This document shows positions 43,180 to 54,969 of a DNA stretch of 64,000 nt, piece after piece. The stretch covers positions 125,041,731-125,105,730 of the forward strand of contig NC_134535.1 of the NCBI RefSeq assembly GCF_050624435.1. Reading direction: 5' to 3'. Source of the stretch: Tenrec ecaudatus (taxonomy: Eukaryota; Chordata; Mammalia; Afrosoricida; Tenrecidae). Made by a program: the position numbers and the translations under genes. The notes beneath the pieces are model-generated. The model had not been told where the DNA came from. It saw only the letters and a list, made by a program, of their open reading frames with translations, and did not search any database. Each line of letters begins with the position of its first letter. Position 1 is the first letter of the stretch.

Positions 43180-43619
43180 ACTAGACCAGAGGACGTACAC
43201 TGGTACAGATGGGAACTAGAAACACAGGGAAGCCAGGGTGGATGATCCCCTCAGGACCAGTGGTGAGAGTGGCGATACTGGGAGGGGATAGGGAAGATGG
43301 GTTGGAAAGGGGGAACCGATTTCCAGGATCTACCTGTGACCTCCTCCCTGGGGGACAGACAACAGAAAAGTAGAGGAAGGGAGACATGGGACAGAGCAAG
43401 ATATGACAAAATAATAAATTATAAATTATCAAGGGTTCATGAGGGAGGGGGGAGGGAGAAGGGAGGGGAAAAATGAGGACCTGATGCCAGGGGCTTGGGT
43501 AGAGAGCAAATGTTTTGAGAATGATGAGGGCAACGAATGTACAAATGTGCTTTACACAATTGATGTATGTATGAATTGTGATAGGAGTTGTATGAGCCCC
43601 TAATAAAATTATTTTAAAA
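43180..43619 (+). repeat. L1 3' UTR, copy D
   Basis: 'ctagaccagaggacgtacac' to 'gcccctaataaaattatttt'. Parallels copy C from 42227 on. Confidence 0.8.
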
Positions 43620-43620
43620 A

Positions 43621-43770
43621 ATGAGGAGTGGATACCAAGGGCTCAAGTAGAAAGCAAATACTTTGAGAATGATGATGGGAACAAATGTACAAATTTGCTT
43701 GATACATAGATGTATTATATATAGATTGTGATAAGAGTTGTACGAGCCCCCAGTAAAATGATTGGGAAAA
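43621..43770 (+). repeat. L1 3' end, copy E
   Basis: 'ggagtggataccaagggctc' to 'gagcccccagtaaaatgatt'. Begins in the A-tail of copy D. Confidence 0.75.
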
Positions 43771-43844
43771 AAAGCATATAGTTAAAAGAAAAAGACAGAT
43801 TTCTTTTGTTGGGGTTTTGGGCTGCAAATGATACTGGTAATATT

Positions 43845-43950
43845 CTTCACCAGCCCCACCATTCAAATGCGTCAATTCTCTGGTCTGCTTTATAAAATGT
43901 CCAACTTTCACATGCATATGAGGCAAGTGAAATAAACATGACATAATAAA
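43845..43950 (-). repeat. RTE LINE fragment, antisense
   Basis: 'ttcaaatgcgtcaattctct' and 'aactttcacatgcatatgag' match the RTE copies at 44890 and 55330. Confidence 0.6.
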
Positions 43951-44111
43951 CACCATTTTTATAGAATAAAATTAAAGATATATAATAGAAATAGCAGTAG
44001 ACTTAGCCTTGGGATATCTAGGAAATTCTTATGGTCGAAAGAAGCTTTGAGCAAGTCCTTAAAGGATAATAAGATCTCCACAGGCACAAGGAGGTGAAAG
44101 GCAGTTTAGTG

Positions 44112-45565
44112 TACATGTGGTTGTGGTTGTAGGTGTCATCTAGCCAGTTTCAACTCACAGGGACCCTATCTGTGTGCAACACAAGGAAGCACTTTCCCGT
44201 CCTGTGCCATCCTCAACTGTTATGTTTGTGTCCAACTGTGTTAGGCTGGGTTGACCAGAGAAACAAATCAGTGACACTCATATGTGAGTAAGAGAAAGAG
44301 CTTTATATCAACAAATTTTATATACCAGGAAACGATCCCAACTTAAGTCCAACTCAAGTCCATAAGTCCAATACTACTCCATAAATCCCTGCTCAGATTC
44401 ATGCAGTCACAAGCAATGATGCAGAATGCAGGAATGTCACAGACCTGTGGTGCAAAGTCTAGTGGATCTAATGGTGGAGGACGCATCTCCAGACATCAGG
44501 GTCATCCAGCAGGAAGGTGAAGGCAGAGAGAGAGGGTGGGTGGGTGGGTGGAGTTCCCAGGGCCATGCCCACAAGGAGGTATCATCAGGTTGTGACTTGA
44601 TTGACAGGCTGGACTCCACCCCTACACTTTTATAAATCAAGTTGATGTGAAATTATGTAACTGCCACACCAGTGTGGCAGACATTGCCTCAATCCATCTT
44701 GTTGATGGGTCTCTGTTACTCTGATCCTCTATTTTATGAAGTATGATCTCTCCCCACCACCCCCAGGGATTGATATCTCCTGATTACAAGTCCCAAGTAT
44801 GTGAGAGGAAGTCTCCCTCCAAAGGAATAGAGGAACAGATCCTTTGTTCCTCTGGTCCTCAATGGTCCTTCCACTATCATAACCAGCACCATAATTCAGA
44901 TGCATCTTTTGCCGTCTTATTCATTGTCTAGCTCTCACATGCATATGAAGCTACTTGAAACACCAGGAGTTAGGTCAGGCATACTGTTGTCTTCAGAATG
45001 ACAATTTTGCTTCTAACCCACGAAAGAGATCTTCTGCCATAGATTTACCCAATGCGTTGTGGAGTTTGATTTCTCAACTGCTGTTTCCTTGGTCACTGAT
45101 GGTGGCTCCCACGAAAATGAAAGCCTTGGCATTGTAAAGCTTACCTCTGTTTATCAGGTTCCTTATTGGTCCCATTAGAATTTTGCTCTCTTGATGTTAG
45201 GTTGTAATCCATATGGAATGTGGTAGTCTTCGATCTTCATCAGCAAGGGCTTCAAGCCCTCTTCACTTGCGGTAAGCAAGAGCAGAGATGGCGTCTGCAC
45301 ATCGAAGTCTGTTAATGAGTCTTTCTCCAAAGCCAATGCCACGTTCTTCTTCACGAAGCCCAGCTTCTCGCATTATTTGCTCACCATATTGAATGAATAA
45401 GTATGGTGAAAGGATACAATCCTGACATGTATCTTTTCTGATTTTTAAACAACACCCCTTCTCCTTGTACTATTTGATTGACTGTCTCTTGGTTTCTGTA
45501 CAGGTGTAGAGGAGCACAAATAACTGCTCTTGAATGGCTATTTTTCACAACATAACCATCCATGA
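44112..45565 (-). repeat. RTE LINE 3' part, split by L1-like unit
   Basis: RTE sequence occupies 44112-44235 and about 44670-45565. It includes 'ggtgtcatctagccagtttc' (the 3' terminus), 'gagctctcacatgcatatga'-like and reverse transcriptase coding parts read on the - strand (around 45240-45560). The unit at 44236-44669, 'tgttaggctgggttgaccag' to 'ttatgtaactgccacacc', is inserted within it and shows gtgt at both edges. Confidence 0.65.
44236..44669 (-). repeat. Old L1 3'-UTR-like unit inside RTE
   Basis: Most complete example of the unit: 'gtgacactcatatgtgagta', 'acttaagtccaactcaagtc', 'ggccatgcccacaaggaggt', 'tgacttgattgacaggctgg'. The complement has the look of an L1 3' UTR; no A-tail is visible, so the class is uncertain. 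Confidence 0.5.
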
Positions 45566-45689
45566 GTTGTCTGCTAAAAAGGCACGGTCTACATGGAGAC
45601 CACAGAAGAGGAAAGAGTAAATACTAGTTCTCACTGAGGCAAATAGGATGATGATGCACTGAGCTGGGTTTTAGGTATGGATTCACTGT

Positions 45690-45965
45690 TTTGTTTTTTA
45701 AATCATTTTATTAGGAGTTCATACAGCTCTTATCGCAATCCATCCATACATCTATTGGGTCAAGCACATTTGTTCATCTGTTGCCATCATCATTTTCAAA
45801 ACATTTTCCTTCTACTTGAGTCCTTGGTATCAGCTCCTCATTTTCCCTCCTCCTCCCTCCCTTCCTCATGAAACTTTGGTAATTTATAAATATTATTTTT
45901 TCATCTCTTACACTGACAGGGGTCTCCCTTCACCCATTTTTCAGCTGTCCCCCGGGGAGGGGGTT
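45690..45965 (-). repeat. Young L1 3' end, antisense
   Basis: 'aatcattttattaggagttc', 'ttgccatcatcattttcaaa', 'gtatcagctcctcattttcc' and 'gtctcccttcacccattttt'. Confidence 0.75.
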
Positions 45966-46165
45966 AGATGGACTTACTTTTGATGGGCACTGATGATGTG
46001 GTAAACTAATAATTAGTTTATTTGTCCTACTACACTGTGAATCTCTTGATATCTGTGATAGTTTCATTTCCACTTTGGCTGAGCCAGAGTGCTCAGTAGT
46101 TTGACAATAATCCCCCATGATGTGATCTGGTACAATTGTGATCAGTTACATGATAGGCTCTAACC

Positions 46166-46657
46166 CAGAGGTTCTCAACCTGTGAGTTGCGACCCCTTTG
46201 GGGGGGGTGTTCAAATGACCCTTTCACAGGGGTTGCCTCAGACCATCAGAAAATACATTTTTTTCCGATGGTCTTAGGAACCAAGACACCACTCCTCTAT
46301 CTGTCTCCAGGCGGGTCCGTCCACATGCAGATACACCCAGATATGAGTACTCGGTGTGAAGCCTGTTACCCATACTACACCATGCTTCAAGACAAAATTT
46401 CATTTATTTGTCATTAGAAAAATATTTCACCATATATAATGACATATTGTTTTTGTGATTAATCACTATGCTTTCATTATTTTCAATTTGTAACAATGAC
46501 AATACATCCTGCATATCAGATATTTACATTATGATTCACAACAGTAGCAAAATTACAATTATGAATTAGCAGCGAAAATAATTTTATGGTTGGGGGTCGC
46601 CACAATATGAGGAACTGTATGAGAGGGTCATGGCATTGGCAACATTGAGAATCACTG
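46166..46657 (+). mobile_element. SPIN-like hAT element, longer non-autonomous form
   Basis: Ends 'cagaggttctcaacctgtga' and 'aacattgagaatcactg'; inside 'gaccctttcacaggggttgc', 'ccgatggtcttaggaacc' and 'aattatgaattagcagcg'. Target duplications ctctaacc (46158-46165) and ctctaact (46658-46665), 7 of 8 equal. At 492 bases it keeps about 300 bases absent from the two shorter copies, with no transposase frame. Confidence 0.85.
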
Positions 46658-46669
46658 CTCTAACTTAAT

Positions 46670-47043
46670 GTAATGAACTCTGTGAGCAGCCAGGTGTTGA
46701 ATCAAGGTTACATCCTTTATTCAATTGAAAGAAATACTCCTCAGGGTGTGACCTGCTCATTTCTAAGCAGACTGTGTGGAAAAGCTTATTACTTCTGCTG
46801 AGTCTAGATCCTGAACTTAATTTGTCAACCTCCTGCCCTATTGTCTGCCAGTCTCAGAAGCCATCAGAGGTCTGTGTCCTAGGATTGTTTAGACTTCACT
46901 ACCAGTATTCTTGCTCCCTGGCTCATCTGCCCTCAAAGCTATGCCAGTGATAAGGAGCCTCTAGTTTAACATCTGACCCATGAACTTGAACCAAATTGGT
47001 CTTACTTATTTCTACAACTGTGTGAGCCATTTCTTGGTAAACA

Positions 47044-47079
<36 letters not shown>

Positions 47080-49430
47080 ACAGACACACACAGACACACA
47101 CACACACACCTAGCTTTGCTTCTCTAGAGGCCCAGCTAGCTAAACACCTATCTCCCAATGCTTGCTATCATTCCGGATATTTGCGTCATTAATGACTGAA
47201 TGAACACCTATTTCATGGAAAGAAGTTAACTTTTAAATATACGGTAATTAAAACAATTCATTTGAATCTGTCTTTAAAATGGCTTCTGATATGGCTTTCG
47301 TTTCACTTGTTCATTTGCTTTTAAAGATAGTGAAACCATTAAAATCGGCCTGAGTCCTGCCAGTGATTTTCCTTGGACCGTCAGTCCCAGAAGGAAATCA
47401 TCTAATACGTGAACAGTACTGCCCTTTCTGGGTGACTTCTTACAAAATACTAGTTATTTTGTGGTCTGCACACTGTGGAACATGCTGAGGAAATGTATGC
47501 AGTTCATTTCTATTTTATTCCTTTTTATATACCTAGATATAATTTCTAGCCAGAGATTGGACACCTTTGAAAAAGTAAAAATGTAAATGTATATTACAAA
47601 GATCCCCATGCCCTCAAATCTGTTCTTGCTTTTAGAAATTCTACAGGACCAAGCAGGACTTAAAAAAAATTTTTTTTTTCAAACCAATGTCCTCACATTT
47701 AGTGTTAAACTGTTGATGCAGAAGCATAAACACCAAGGAAGAAACCAGATATTTCCAATACAAATTCAGTTGATCAGATGGTGGACAAGTCTTACACTCC
47801 GCATGCCAGCCGGCTAGTGAAGCTTGGTAAAGTGCGAGCCACCACTCTGAGGGCTCCTCACAGACCCAGCTGGCTTCTTCTCCAATGTCGTCTCTTGGAG
47901 TTGTACCTGATCTTATTACCACTTTTCATTCGAATCCATTGGAATTCTGTTTTTGTTTCTTGACCAGCAATCTCTTGATCCTGAAAATCTTAAGAGACGA
48001 CACTGTGAAGTCAAGACATCTCCACGTTCAGGATTGGCGGAGGAACGGAGGGAAGGTGAGTTGGTAATTCTTTACAGACACAGGCTGCCTTACCTCTGCT
48101 CCTTAGAACTACTGATTTTTATAAGTTAGCGGTCCAAGAATTCGCCCACTGTGCTGCCATTCTAAAGAGTGTTAGGAGTCCCTGATTCATCCTAGGTTTT
48201 ATTTGTAAATGTTTTAATCCAGTGAAACCAAATTTTGGAGACACTGAGCTTCATTAGCTTGTTATAAAAGAGAGACTTGGGGATTACCTACATGACAAAA
48301 GATTTTAATGGAATGGGCAGTTCCACACGATGCCATGTCTACAGTGACTGATACCCGTCTACATACTCCCCAAGAATATCACCATCTTTAGATAAGAAAT
48401 ACTCTTGGTCAGAAGAACTTTATCCCCTACTTTTACACTCACTGGTTGGGTCTTTCCACCCTTTCCATGAGCGCCAGACTCAACAACAACTACTACTGTT
48501 GCTTATGGGTTTTCCCTGAAGATTTTTCTGGAAGCCGAATGCCTCCTTTGGGGTACAGTCTCGGCTGCGCTCCTTTCCACCAACGCTCAGGCAGAGAGGG
48601 GAAGAAACTTTTAAATGCCTGTCCTGCCATGAAGCTGCTCCTCCTCTGTCCATAAGCTGTCTCAAGGAGAAATTCTCAGTCCTATTAGATACATTTTTAT
48701 GAGTTGTACCCTAACATATATATTTACGTGCTCACAAAACTATGAATGGCTGACAGATGCTATGGGTCGGCAGCAGAGGGCAGGCGGATGGCGGTGAGAA
48801 TTAGGAGGGGAGTTTTTCAAGGAGAATAGATTAGTCAGGTGACAGGAATGCTAGGCTAGGAATCAGGAGACACGGATTTGAGCTCCAGTTTGTCTAAGCA
48901 CAGCTTGACCTGGGACTAGAGATGTCTCTGAAACTACAGCAACGCTGAAATGAAAGAGTTGGGTTAGATAAGCTCCGAGGCTTCTTTGATTTGCGACATA
49001 GCAGCCTGTCAGTTGAGTACAAACAGAGCTCCTTAGTGGCCATGTCTCTCAACTCACTACCTCGTAGCCGAGTCTCCTGTTTGTGACTGTTGCTATTGGT
49101 CGTGGAGAAGCTTCTGACACACAGTAATCCCATGCTCAACGGAACGGGGCACCACCTGGACTTGCAGCCTCCTCACATTTTTTCTTTGTTTGAGCCCATT
49201 TTTTGAGAACATTTGAGTCTATTTTTGTCAGCAAGGACCCCAAAGTACAAAAAGGCTAATGAGTTGCCTTAGCTCACATCTCTATGTAAAGAGAAGAATT
49301 CGGACCAGAACGCTGGCCTCCAGAGCTTATGGTCAGTTACGATGCTGCTCTGAAAATGCAAATAATTGATACGGCTTTGATATGTTCTGTCCATTTTCTA
49401 AGTGGACAGATTAGGGGGAGCAACAAATTA
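46670..49430. other. Longest repeat-poor intergenic stretch
   Basis: About 2.7 kb with only an (AC)n tract at 47046-47110 and some A/T runs. No exon was recognised. A weak MIR-like piece may lie near 48836-48990. Lack of recent insertions could mean old unique sequence or undetected regulatory content. Confidence 0.35.
47046..47110. repeat. (AC)n microsatellite, imperfect
   Basis: AC units broken by 'acatac' and 'acagac' variants. Confidence 0.95.
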
Positions 49431-49640
49431 CTGAGGCAGTATTGCATATTAGTTAAGGAGCAAGACTTGGACGATAATTAGATTTATGTCTGCCAATGTG
49501 ATCATGGGCACTTTGTTTGATCACACCTTAAGCAGTTAGTTTCTTTACCTGTGAAGTGGGCATAAAAATAATAATAGTAATATTATTTATCCACTGAATG
49601 GATTCATGCTACAATGCACCTAAGCAAGTAGAACAATTCT
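49430..49640 (+). repeat. MIR SINE, nearly complete
   Basis: 'gcatattagttaaggagcaa' (head), 'tgatcatgggcactttgttt', 'gtttctttacctgtgaagtg', 'gggcataaaaataataatag' and 'cctaagcaagtagaacaa' follow the MIR consensus order. Confidence 0.75.
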
Positions 49641-49654
49641 TCCAAAAAAAACCC

Positions 49655-49973
49655 AAACCAAATTCATTGCCATTCTATCTCATAGCACCTTTATAGGGCA
49701 GGGTAGAACTGCTTATGTGAGTTTCCTAAACGGTACTCTTTACAGGAGTTGGAATTTGAAAAAATGAAAACCTAAATAAAAGAGGTGAAAGTTCCCTGAC
49801 TGTTCAGGGGAATATTTAAAAAAAGGCCTCATCTTTTTCTCACAGAATGTCTGGTGGTTTCAAACTGCTGACCTGTGATTAGCAGCCTAATGTGTAACCA
49901 CTGGGCCCCCCCGAGGTCTCCTTCGCAAACTCACTGCTGTTGAGTCAATGTTGACTCATAGTGACGCACACTG
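49655..49973 (-). repeat. Afrotherian tRNA SINE, antisense, with insert
   Basis: 'aattcattgccattctatct' (3' end), 'ctcatctttttctcacagaa', 'gtttcaaactgctgacctgt' (head). About 60 bases of other A-rich sequence at 49745-49815 interrupt it. A second SINE start at 49925-49970 is also reversed. Confidence 0.55.
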
Positions 49974-50497
49974 TGTTAGTCTGGGTAGACTAGAGAAATC
50001 CATGGACACACACATAAGGAAGAGGTTTTATACAAGAGCAATTGAACATTGAGAAAACATCTCAGCCCAGGCCAGCCCAAGGTCATAAGTCTGATATTAG
50101 TCTACATGTTCAATACCAATCTCTAAAGTCCTCTTCAGACTCATGATACACATGCAGTGAAGCCAGATGTAGGACGATCACAAGCCAGTGGGTAGAAAGT
50201 CTTTGGCTCCAGTGATACTGTAAGCATCTCAGTGCTGGCAGGGGTCTCTCTGTGGCTTCTCTGGCTTCAGAAGTCTGGTTGCATCCATGTGGCTTGTCTT
50301 CTGCAATGTCTCCCAGGGTGTAGCAGAGAGACAGAGGTGTCTTCTGCCTCCAAGGAGGAAGTACCAGATTTCCCAGAATTCTCAGGAGAAGGCCATGCCT
50401 ACAGAAGTCTCATATGCTATCTCCAGATTGACAAGCTAGACTGCACCCTTACACTCTTAATCCTCAAATTGACAAACGATTATATATCTACCCCCCC
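49974..50497 (-). repeat. Old L1 3'-UTR-like unit
   Basis: 'tgttagtctgggtagactag', 'ccagcccaaggtcataagtc', 'tctcagtgctggcaggggtc' and 'caagctagactgcaccctta'. The longest copy of the unit. Its insertion point is again reversed SINE sequence, as at 14551. Confidence 0.55.
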
Positions 50498-50519
50498 ACA
50501 CACACACCACCCCCACTGT

Positions 50520-50630
50520 GGGTTTCTGAGATTGTAGTTGTTTACAGGAGTAGAAAGTCCAGTTCTTTCTCCCGAGAACTGCTGGTGGTTTAAAACTGCC
50601 TGCTGTGAGGTTAAGCTTGGGCTATGATCC
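50520..50630 (-). repeat. Afrotherian tRNA SINE fragment, antisense
   Basis: 'ggtttctgagattgtagttg', 'gagtagaaagtccagttctt' and 'gctggtggtttaaaactgcc'. Confidence 0.6.
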
Positions 50631-50739
50631 TGGTCTGATCCATTCTGTTTGCTCCCGGAGTGCTGAGTCTTACAGTGACTGGGAGAGAAAGCATGGCCTG
50701 CACCCAGCACCCAGCAAAGGAGGACAGCAGACTTCCTGT

Positions 50740-50960
50740 CCGTCTCGAACCAGTCTTTTCCTCCAGGGAATGTAGTGGGGCATGTTTGAAGAAAGCCTTT
50801 AAGATCTCAGATGCCATATGTATGTATGTATGTATGCATGTATGTATCTATCTATGATAGCTGGGCACCATCTACTTTCTTCACCACACTTTGCTGTAGT
50901 ACCCATATCTTCAGTGATCTCTTCACGAAGGCGAGCATAACACAGAACCATCAACAGTCT
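50740..50960 (-). repeat. Young L1 3'-UTR segment, inverted
   Basis: 'tagctgggcaccatctactt' and 'tcttcaccacactttgct' are the complement of the 'gtggtgaagaaagctgatgg' block of the L1 3' UTR. A TATG run (50819-50850) lies inside. It faces the + strand L1 3' end that begins about 51085. Confidence 0.55.
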
Positions 50961-51084
50961 TTTAAACTGTCTTCATTGTTGTCAGTGGCCATTAAGTAAT
51001 GGTGATCTTATGTTATAACAGAGTAAAACATTGTCCAGTTCTGGATTATCTTCCCAATAGAAAATGTCATTAGTAAAGCCCTAC

Positions 51085-51400
51085 AACAACAAAAAACACC
51101 CCCAAAACATGCACAGTGATCCAGATAAGAGCTCTGGACACATGGACTCTAGGACAGATGAATACCTCAGGAACAGTAATGGGAGTAGTGATATCATGAG
51201 GGTTGGGGCAGCGGGGGGGGGGGGGAGAGGTGGGGGGAGCGGAGAAAGGGGAGAAATGGGGAACTGATTCCAATGATCCAAGTATAATTACCCTCCCCCC
51301 AACAGGGGGATGAACAACAGAAACGTGGGTGAAGGGAGACAGCAGATGGTATAAGATATGAAAATAAAAATAATTTATCATTTATCAAGGGTTCACGAAG
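51085..51400 (+). repeat. Young L1 3' UTR, left part
   Basis: 'aaaacatgcacagtgatcca' to 'tatcaagggttcacgaag', with a G run at 51212-51224. It is continued at 52194-52370 after the LTR-like insertion. Confidence 0.7.
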
Positions 51401-52193
51401 TGTGGGGGAAAGGCCAGCCGCCCACAACTAATCGTGGGTTCGATAGGTGTAATTGTACGGTTGAGATGTATAAAGATTACAATAAAGTCACAGTGAGCAT
51501 GAGAGATAAAAGAGAGATTGAAATAATGGAGTCAGACACATTTCATGGTAACATGCTCACCTCAGCCCCGCTTGGTGGTCCACGTGGAGATGGGAGACTG
51601 GAGGGCAGGTGAGGAGAGGGGAAGAAGGACAAGGGGAAAGGGGACAGGGGAGGGAGGACAGTAGGGGGGTGGGAGAGAATCTTTATTGCTAACCAAGGCT
51701 TGTATATCTTTGAGGGGCATGCAAGCCCACCAATTACAGGTAAAGACATACGTCACAGGAAGGGGTTGCACTATAGGTTATACAGCAATGAGAGGGGGGC
51801 AATCTAGGGATATATACACACAGTAGGAAGGAGAGGGACTGGAGGCACACATGTGACAAGATGGGTGGATCCTGGACTACTCAGAATAGCAGCCTGACTT
51901 TGGATGTTACTAAGCAGGTTTAACCTGTTCTTTGGATCTCCATAGAAACCATTATCAGTAGGGTATAAACCCCACCTACAGGGACCAAGCCTTTAGGGAG
52001 AAGTAGCCCATTGTCCTTAATGGCAGGGAGTGGGCGCCTCTTGTGGTGGGACCAGACAGTGGTCTGGCCACTGAATGCCTTCAGGAGGATGTCTCTAAGC
52101 TTTCCCACCAGATGCTGGCACACAGCCTCTAATGTTTGGCATGTCTTTGGGGGAGACAAAGCTGGGGAAAAGTCTCTTTATAATCCCACACAA
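51401..52193 (-). mobile_element. Solitary LTR-like fossil
   Basis: About 790 bases starting tgtggggga and ending atcccaca, so both ends form the TG...CA inverted motif of an LTR. On the - strand an AATAAAG signal lies near 51680, in the right relative place for an LTR of that orientation. It splits an L1 3' UTR. No internal retroviral sequence is seen. Family not assigned; target duplication not clear. Judged an old fossil. Confidence 0.5.
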
Positions 52194-52370
52194 AGGTGAG
52201 CATGTGGGGCAGGGAGGGAAAAAAGAGGAGCTGATACCAAGCGCTCAAGTAGAAAGAAAATGTTTTGGAAATGATGATGTACACATGTGTTTGATCCAAT
52301 GGATGTATGGATTGTTATAAGAACTGTAAGAACCCCAAATAAAATGATTTATTAAAAACACAACAAAAAG
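52194..52370 (+). repeat. Young L1 3' end, right part
   Basis: 'ggagctgataccaagcgctc', 'gaaatgatgatgtacacatg' and 'gaaccccaaataaaatgatt' plus an A-rich tail. Confidence 0.75.
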
Positions 52371-52446
52371 CCCTTGAAATCCAAAACTTGTAAGGATCCT
52401 CTGTAATGTCTACAAACGGGAGAAAGAAATAAGAAGAATACAAATG

Positions 52447-52944
52447 TGTTGCTTAATCAGTTTGCCGCATATATCAACTGAGGCCAGGGCCACAAGAAAG
52501 AAAAGGGGAAGTTTATTCTGCGCTTCCTGGGGAAGTCAGAGGATCTGAGCTGCCGGGGGGAGAGAGAGGCGAGAGGGGAATTGGTGAGCAAGAGATGGGA
52601 GCCCTGAACTCCTGGGTGAACTCGACGGCCCCCATTGGGGGTACCCGAGAAGTTGCACTTATCTGTGGTGGAGAGCAAGTTTAAAGCCGGTCAGGAAAGA
52701 GGGTAAAGCAATAAAGCGAGTGGGTAGAAACCGTAGGTAGGCAAATAAAGAGGAAGGGGAGAGGATTCTCAGCTTCGGGGATCTCTAAATGGGTCCGTAA
52801 AAATTCCGAAGCAGGGTGGTGTTTTGATCGTTCTGTTTAGTGCAGAGAGCTCTTTGATTTGCTGTCCTTTGGGATTGGAATTATCCGTAGGGCCAGGCAG
52901 GCTTCCTCTAAGGTCCTCCAACTGGTACCTGACCCAACATTACA
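52447..52944 (-). mobile_element. Possible second solitary LTR fossil
   Basis: On the - strand the unit begins tgtaatgttgggtcagg, has AATAAACTTCC near 52515 and ends attaagcaaca. TG...CA ends and a late AATAAACTTCC are typical of class I (gammaretrovirus-like) LTRs. No internal parts and no certain target duplication. Family and age not assigned. Confidence 0.4.
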
Positions 52945-53269
52945 TTGATGTCGCTGTGCACACATAAAGAATGTGCATCTTGCTCTCCGTTTCGAAAGCT
53001 CTTTCTACCGTTAAGGATGTTGAGATATAGGCGGCGTACCACTCAAACCGAGGACTTGAGTCCTGTTCTGCTGAGAAGAAAATGTCCCGTTTACACAAGG
53101 ATAAACCTCCCCACCTGACTCCACACCCAGCTTGAAGTCTAACGCTACCAGGGTTTCTCAAGCCCCTCCAATGCCAGGGAAAATGGTGATGTGGTCAACT
53201 CAGGGGTTAGCTGCTAAGGCTGATTCCTGTTAAGCTGAGGTCAGACCTATCTCCTTGCTCCAATCTTTT

Positions 53270-53801
<532 letters not shown>

Positions 53802-53814
53802 GCTCCAATCTTTT

Positions 53815-54600
53815 GTACCAATCTGACACCAGCCTTCCCGATACCGCAGCCTTTACTTATCTTACAAGTTCAGATCAGTTCCACAAGTCCTGCTCACAGG
53901 CAGGCCCCACCCTCAGGCCCGGAGCCTCTGGAATGGCCTCTGCCTCATTCTGCAAGTATTACAAAAACCCTTGAACTCCTCTGAAAAGTGCCTGGAGGCA
54001 CCCACTCCACCAGGAAGCTGTCAGCTTGAAAGTGCTCAGCTCTCTCATTCTGTGGGTCAGTGGACCTACTGGAACTTACTCGGTTCTGTGGGCTGTGAAG
54101 CCCACCATATCAACTTGCATCTTTTGGCTCTCTTGCTGCCATATTTCTGACATAGCTTCTCTCCATTCCATGCTGGAGCTGCTGTTGGGGCTCTCTCTGG
54201 CTCCTGACTCTAGGAGGTTCTTAGCACAGAGCCCCCAGGTCCAAAGGACATGCTCCACTCCTGGCTCTTCTTGGTGGTGGTGACCCCCCCCCCCCATTTT
54301 GCTTTTTGAGACTCATTTGAAGCTTATTGCAACAGCAAAACCCTTGGTTAGGGTTTTATATGCCTTGTTTGCATGGTCCCACCCCCACAAGGGTAGCGTG
54401 TACTTTATTTGCATTATTAATAAGCTGTACAATCCACTTGGTGGACCACAAGTACCTTGCTTGCATGGTCCTACCCAGTTATTTGGCAGGGGTTACAAGA
54501 TCATTGCTAGATAGGGCATATAAAAGTTAGCGACTGAACCTTCCAGCCTTACCCCACAAGTAGCTACAATGATAAATTTTGCTTTGGTCATTTTTTTACT
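53815..54600. repeat. Unclassified interspersed repeat, probable
   Basis: Holds 'ccaaaggacatgctccactc' and 'ctcctgactctaggaggttc'. The first recurs near 56185, so at least part is repetitive. It also has 'gtggaccacaagtaccttgc' and 'gggcatataaaagttagcga'. The class is not recognised; an LTR or L1-derived unit are both possible. A C run sits at 54284-54296. Confidence 0.3.
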
Positions 54601-54789
54601 TAAATTTTTTCTCCTATTTTTCAACATATTCAGTTTTAGATTTATCTGGTTTTGAACACTGTGCAAATTGAATTTTGTTTTATCTTTTATTTACTGCTTT
54701 GGCCTTAGCTCAGCATTATGCTTCATTGTGATCTGTCCAGGTAGATGCACACAGCAATCATTGATTCACAGCAAGACCTATGAACACAA

Positions 54790-54968
54790 TCTTATTTTAT
54801 AAATCTTGTTGTTAGTTGCTGTTGACTTAACCCAGAATGACAGGATAGAACTACAAGGTTGTGTCCTTTCAGAAGCAGATTGCTTTCAAAGTAATTGTGG
54901 ATGAGTTTGAACCACCAACCTTAAGGTCAGTAGTCCAGTGTTTAACTATTTGCACCACTCAAGGACTG
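54790..54968 (-). repeat. Afrotherian tRNA SINE, antisense
   Basis: 'cttgttgttagttgctgttg', 'ggatagaactacaaggttgt' and 'tttgaaccaccaaccttaag'. Confidence 0.65.
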
Positions 54969-54969
54969 T

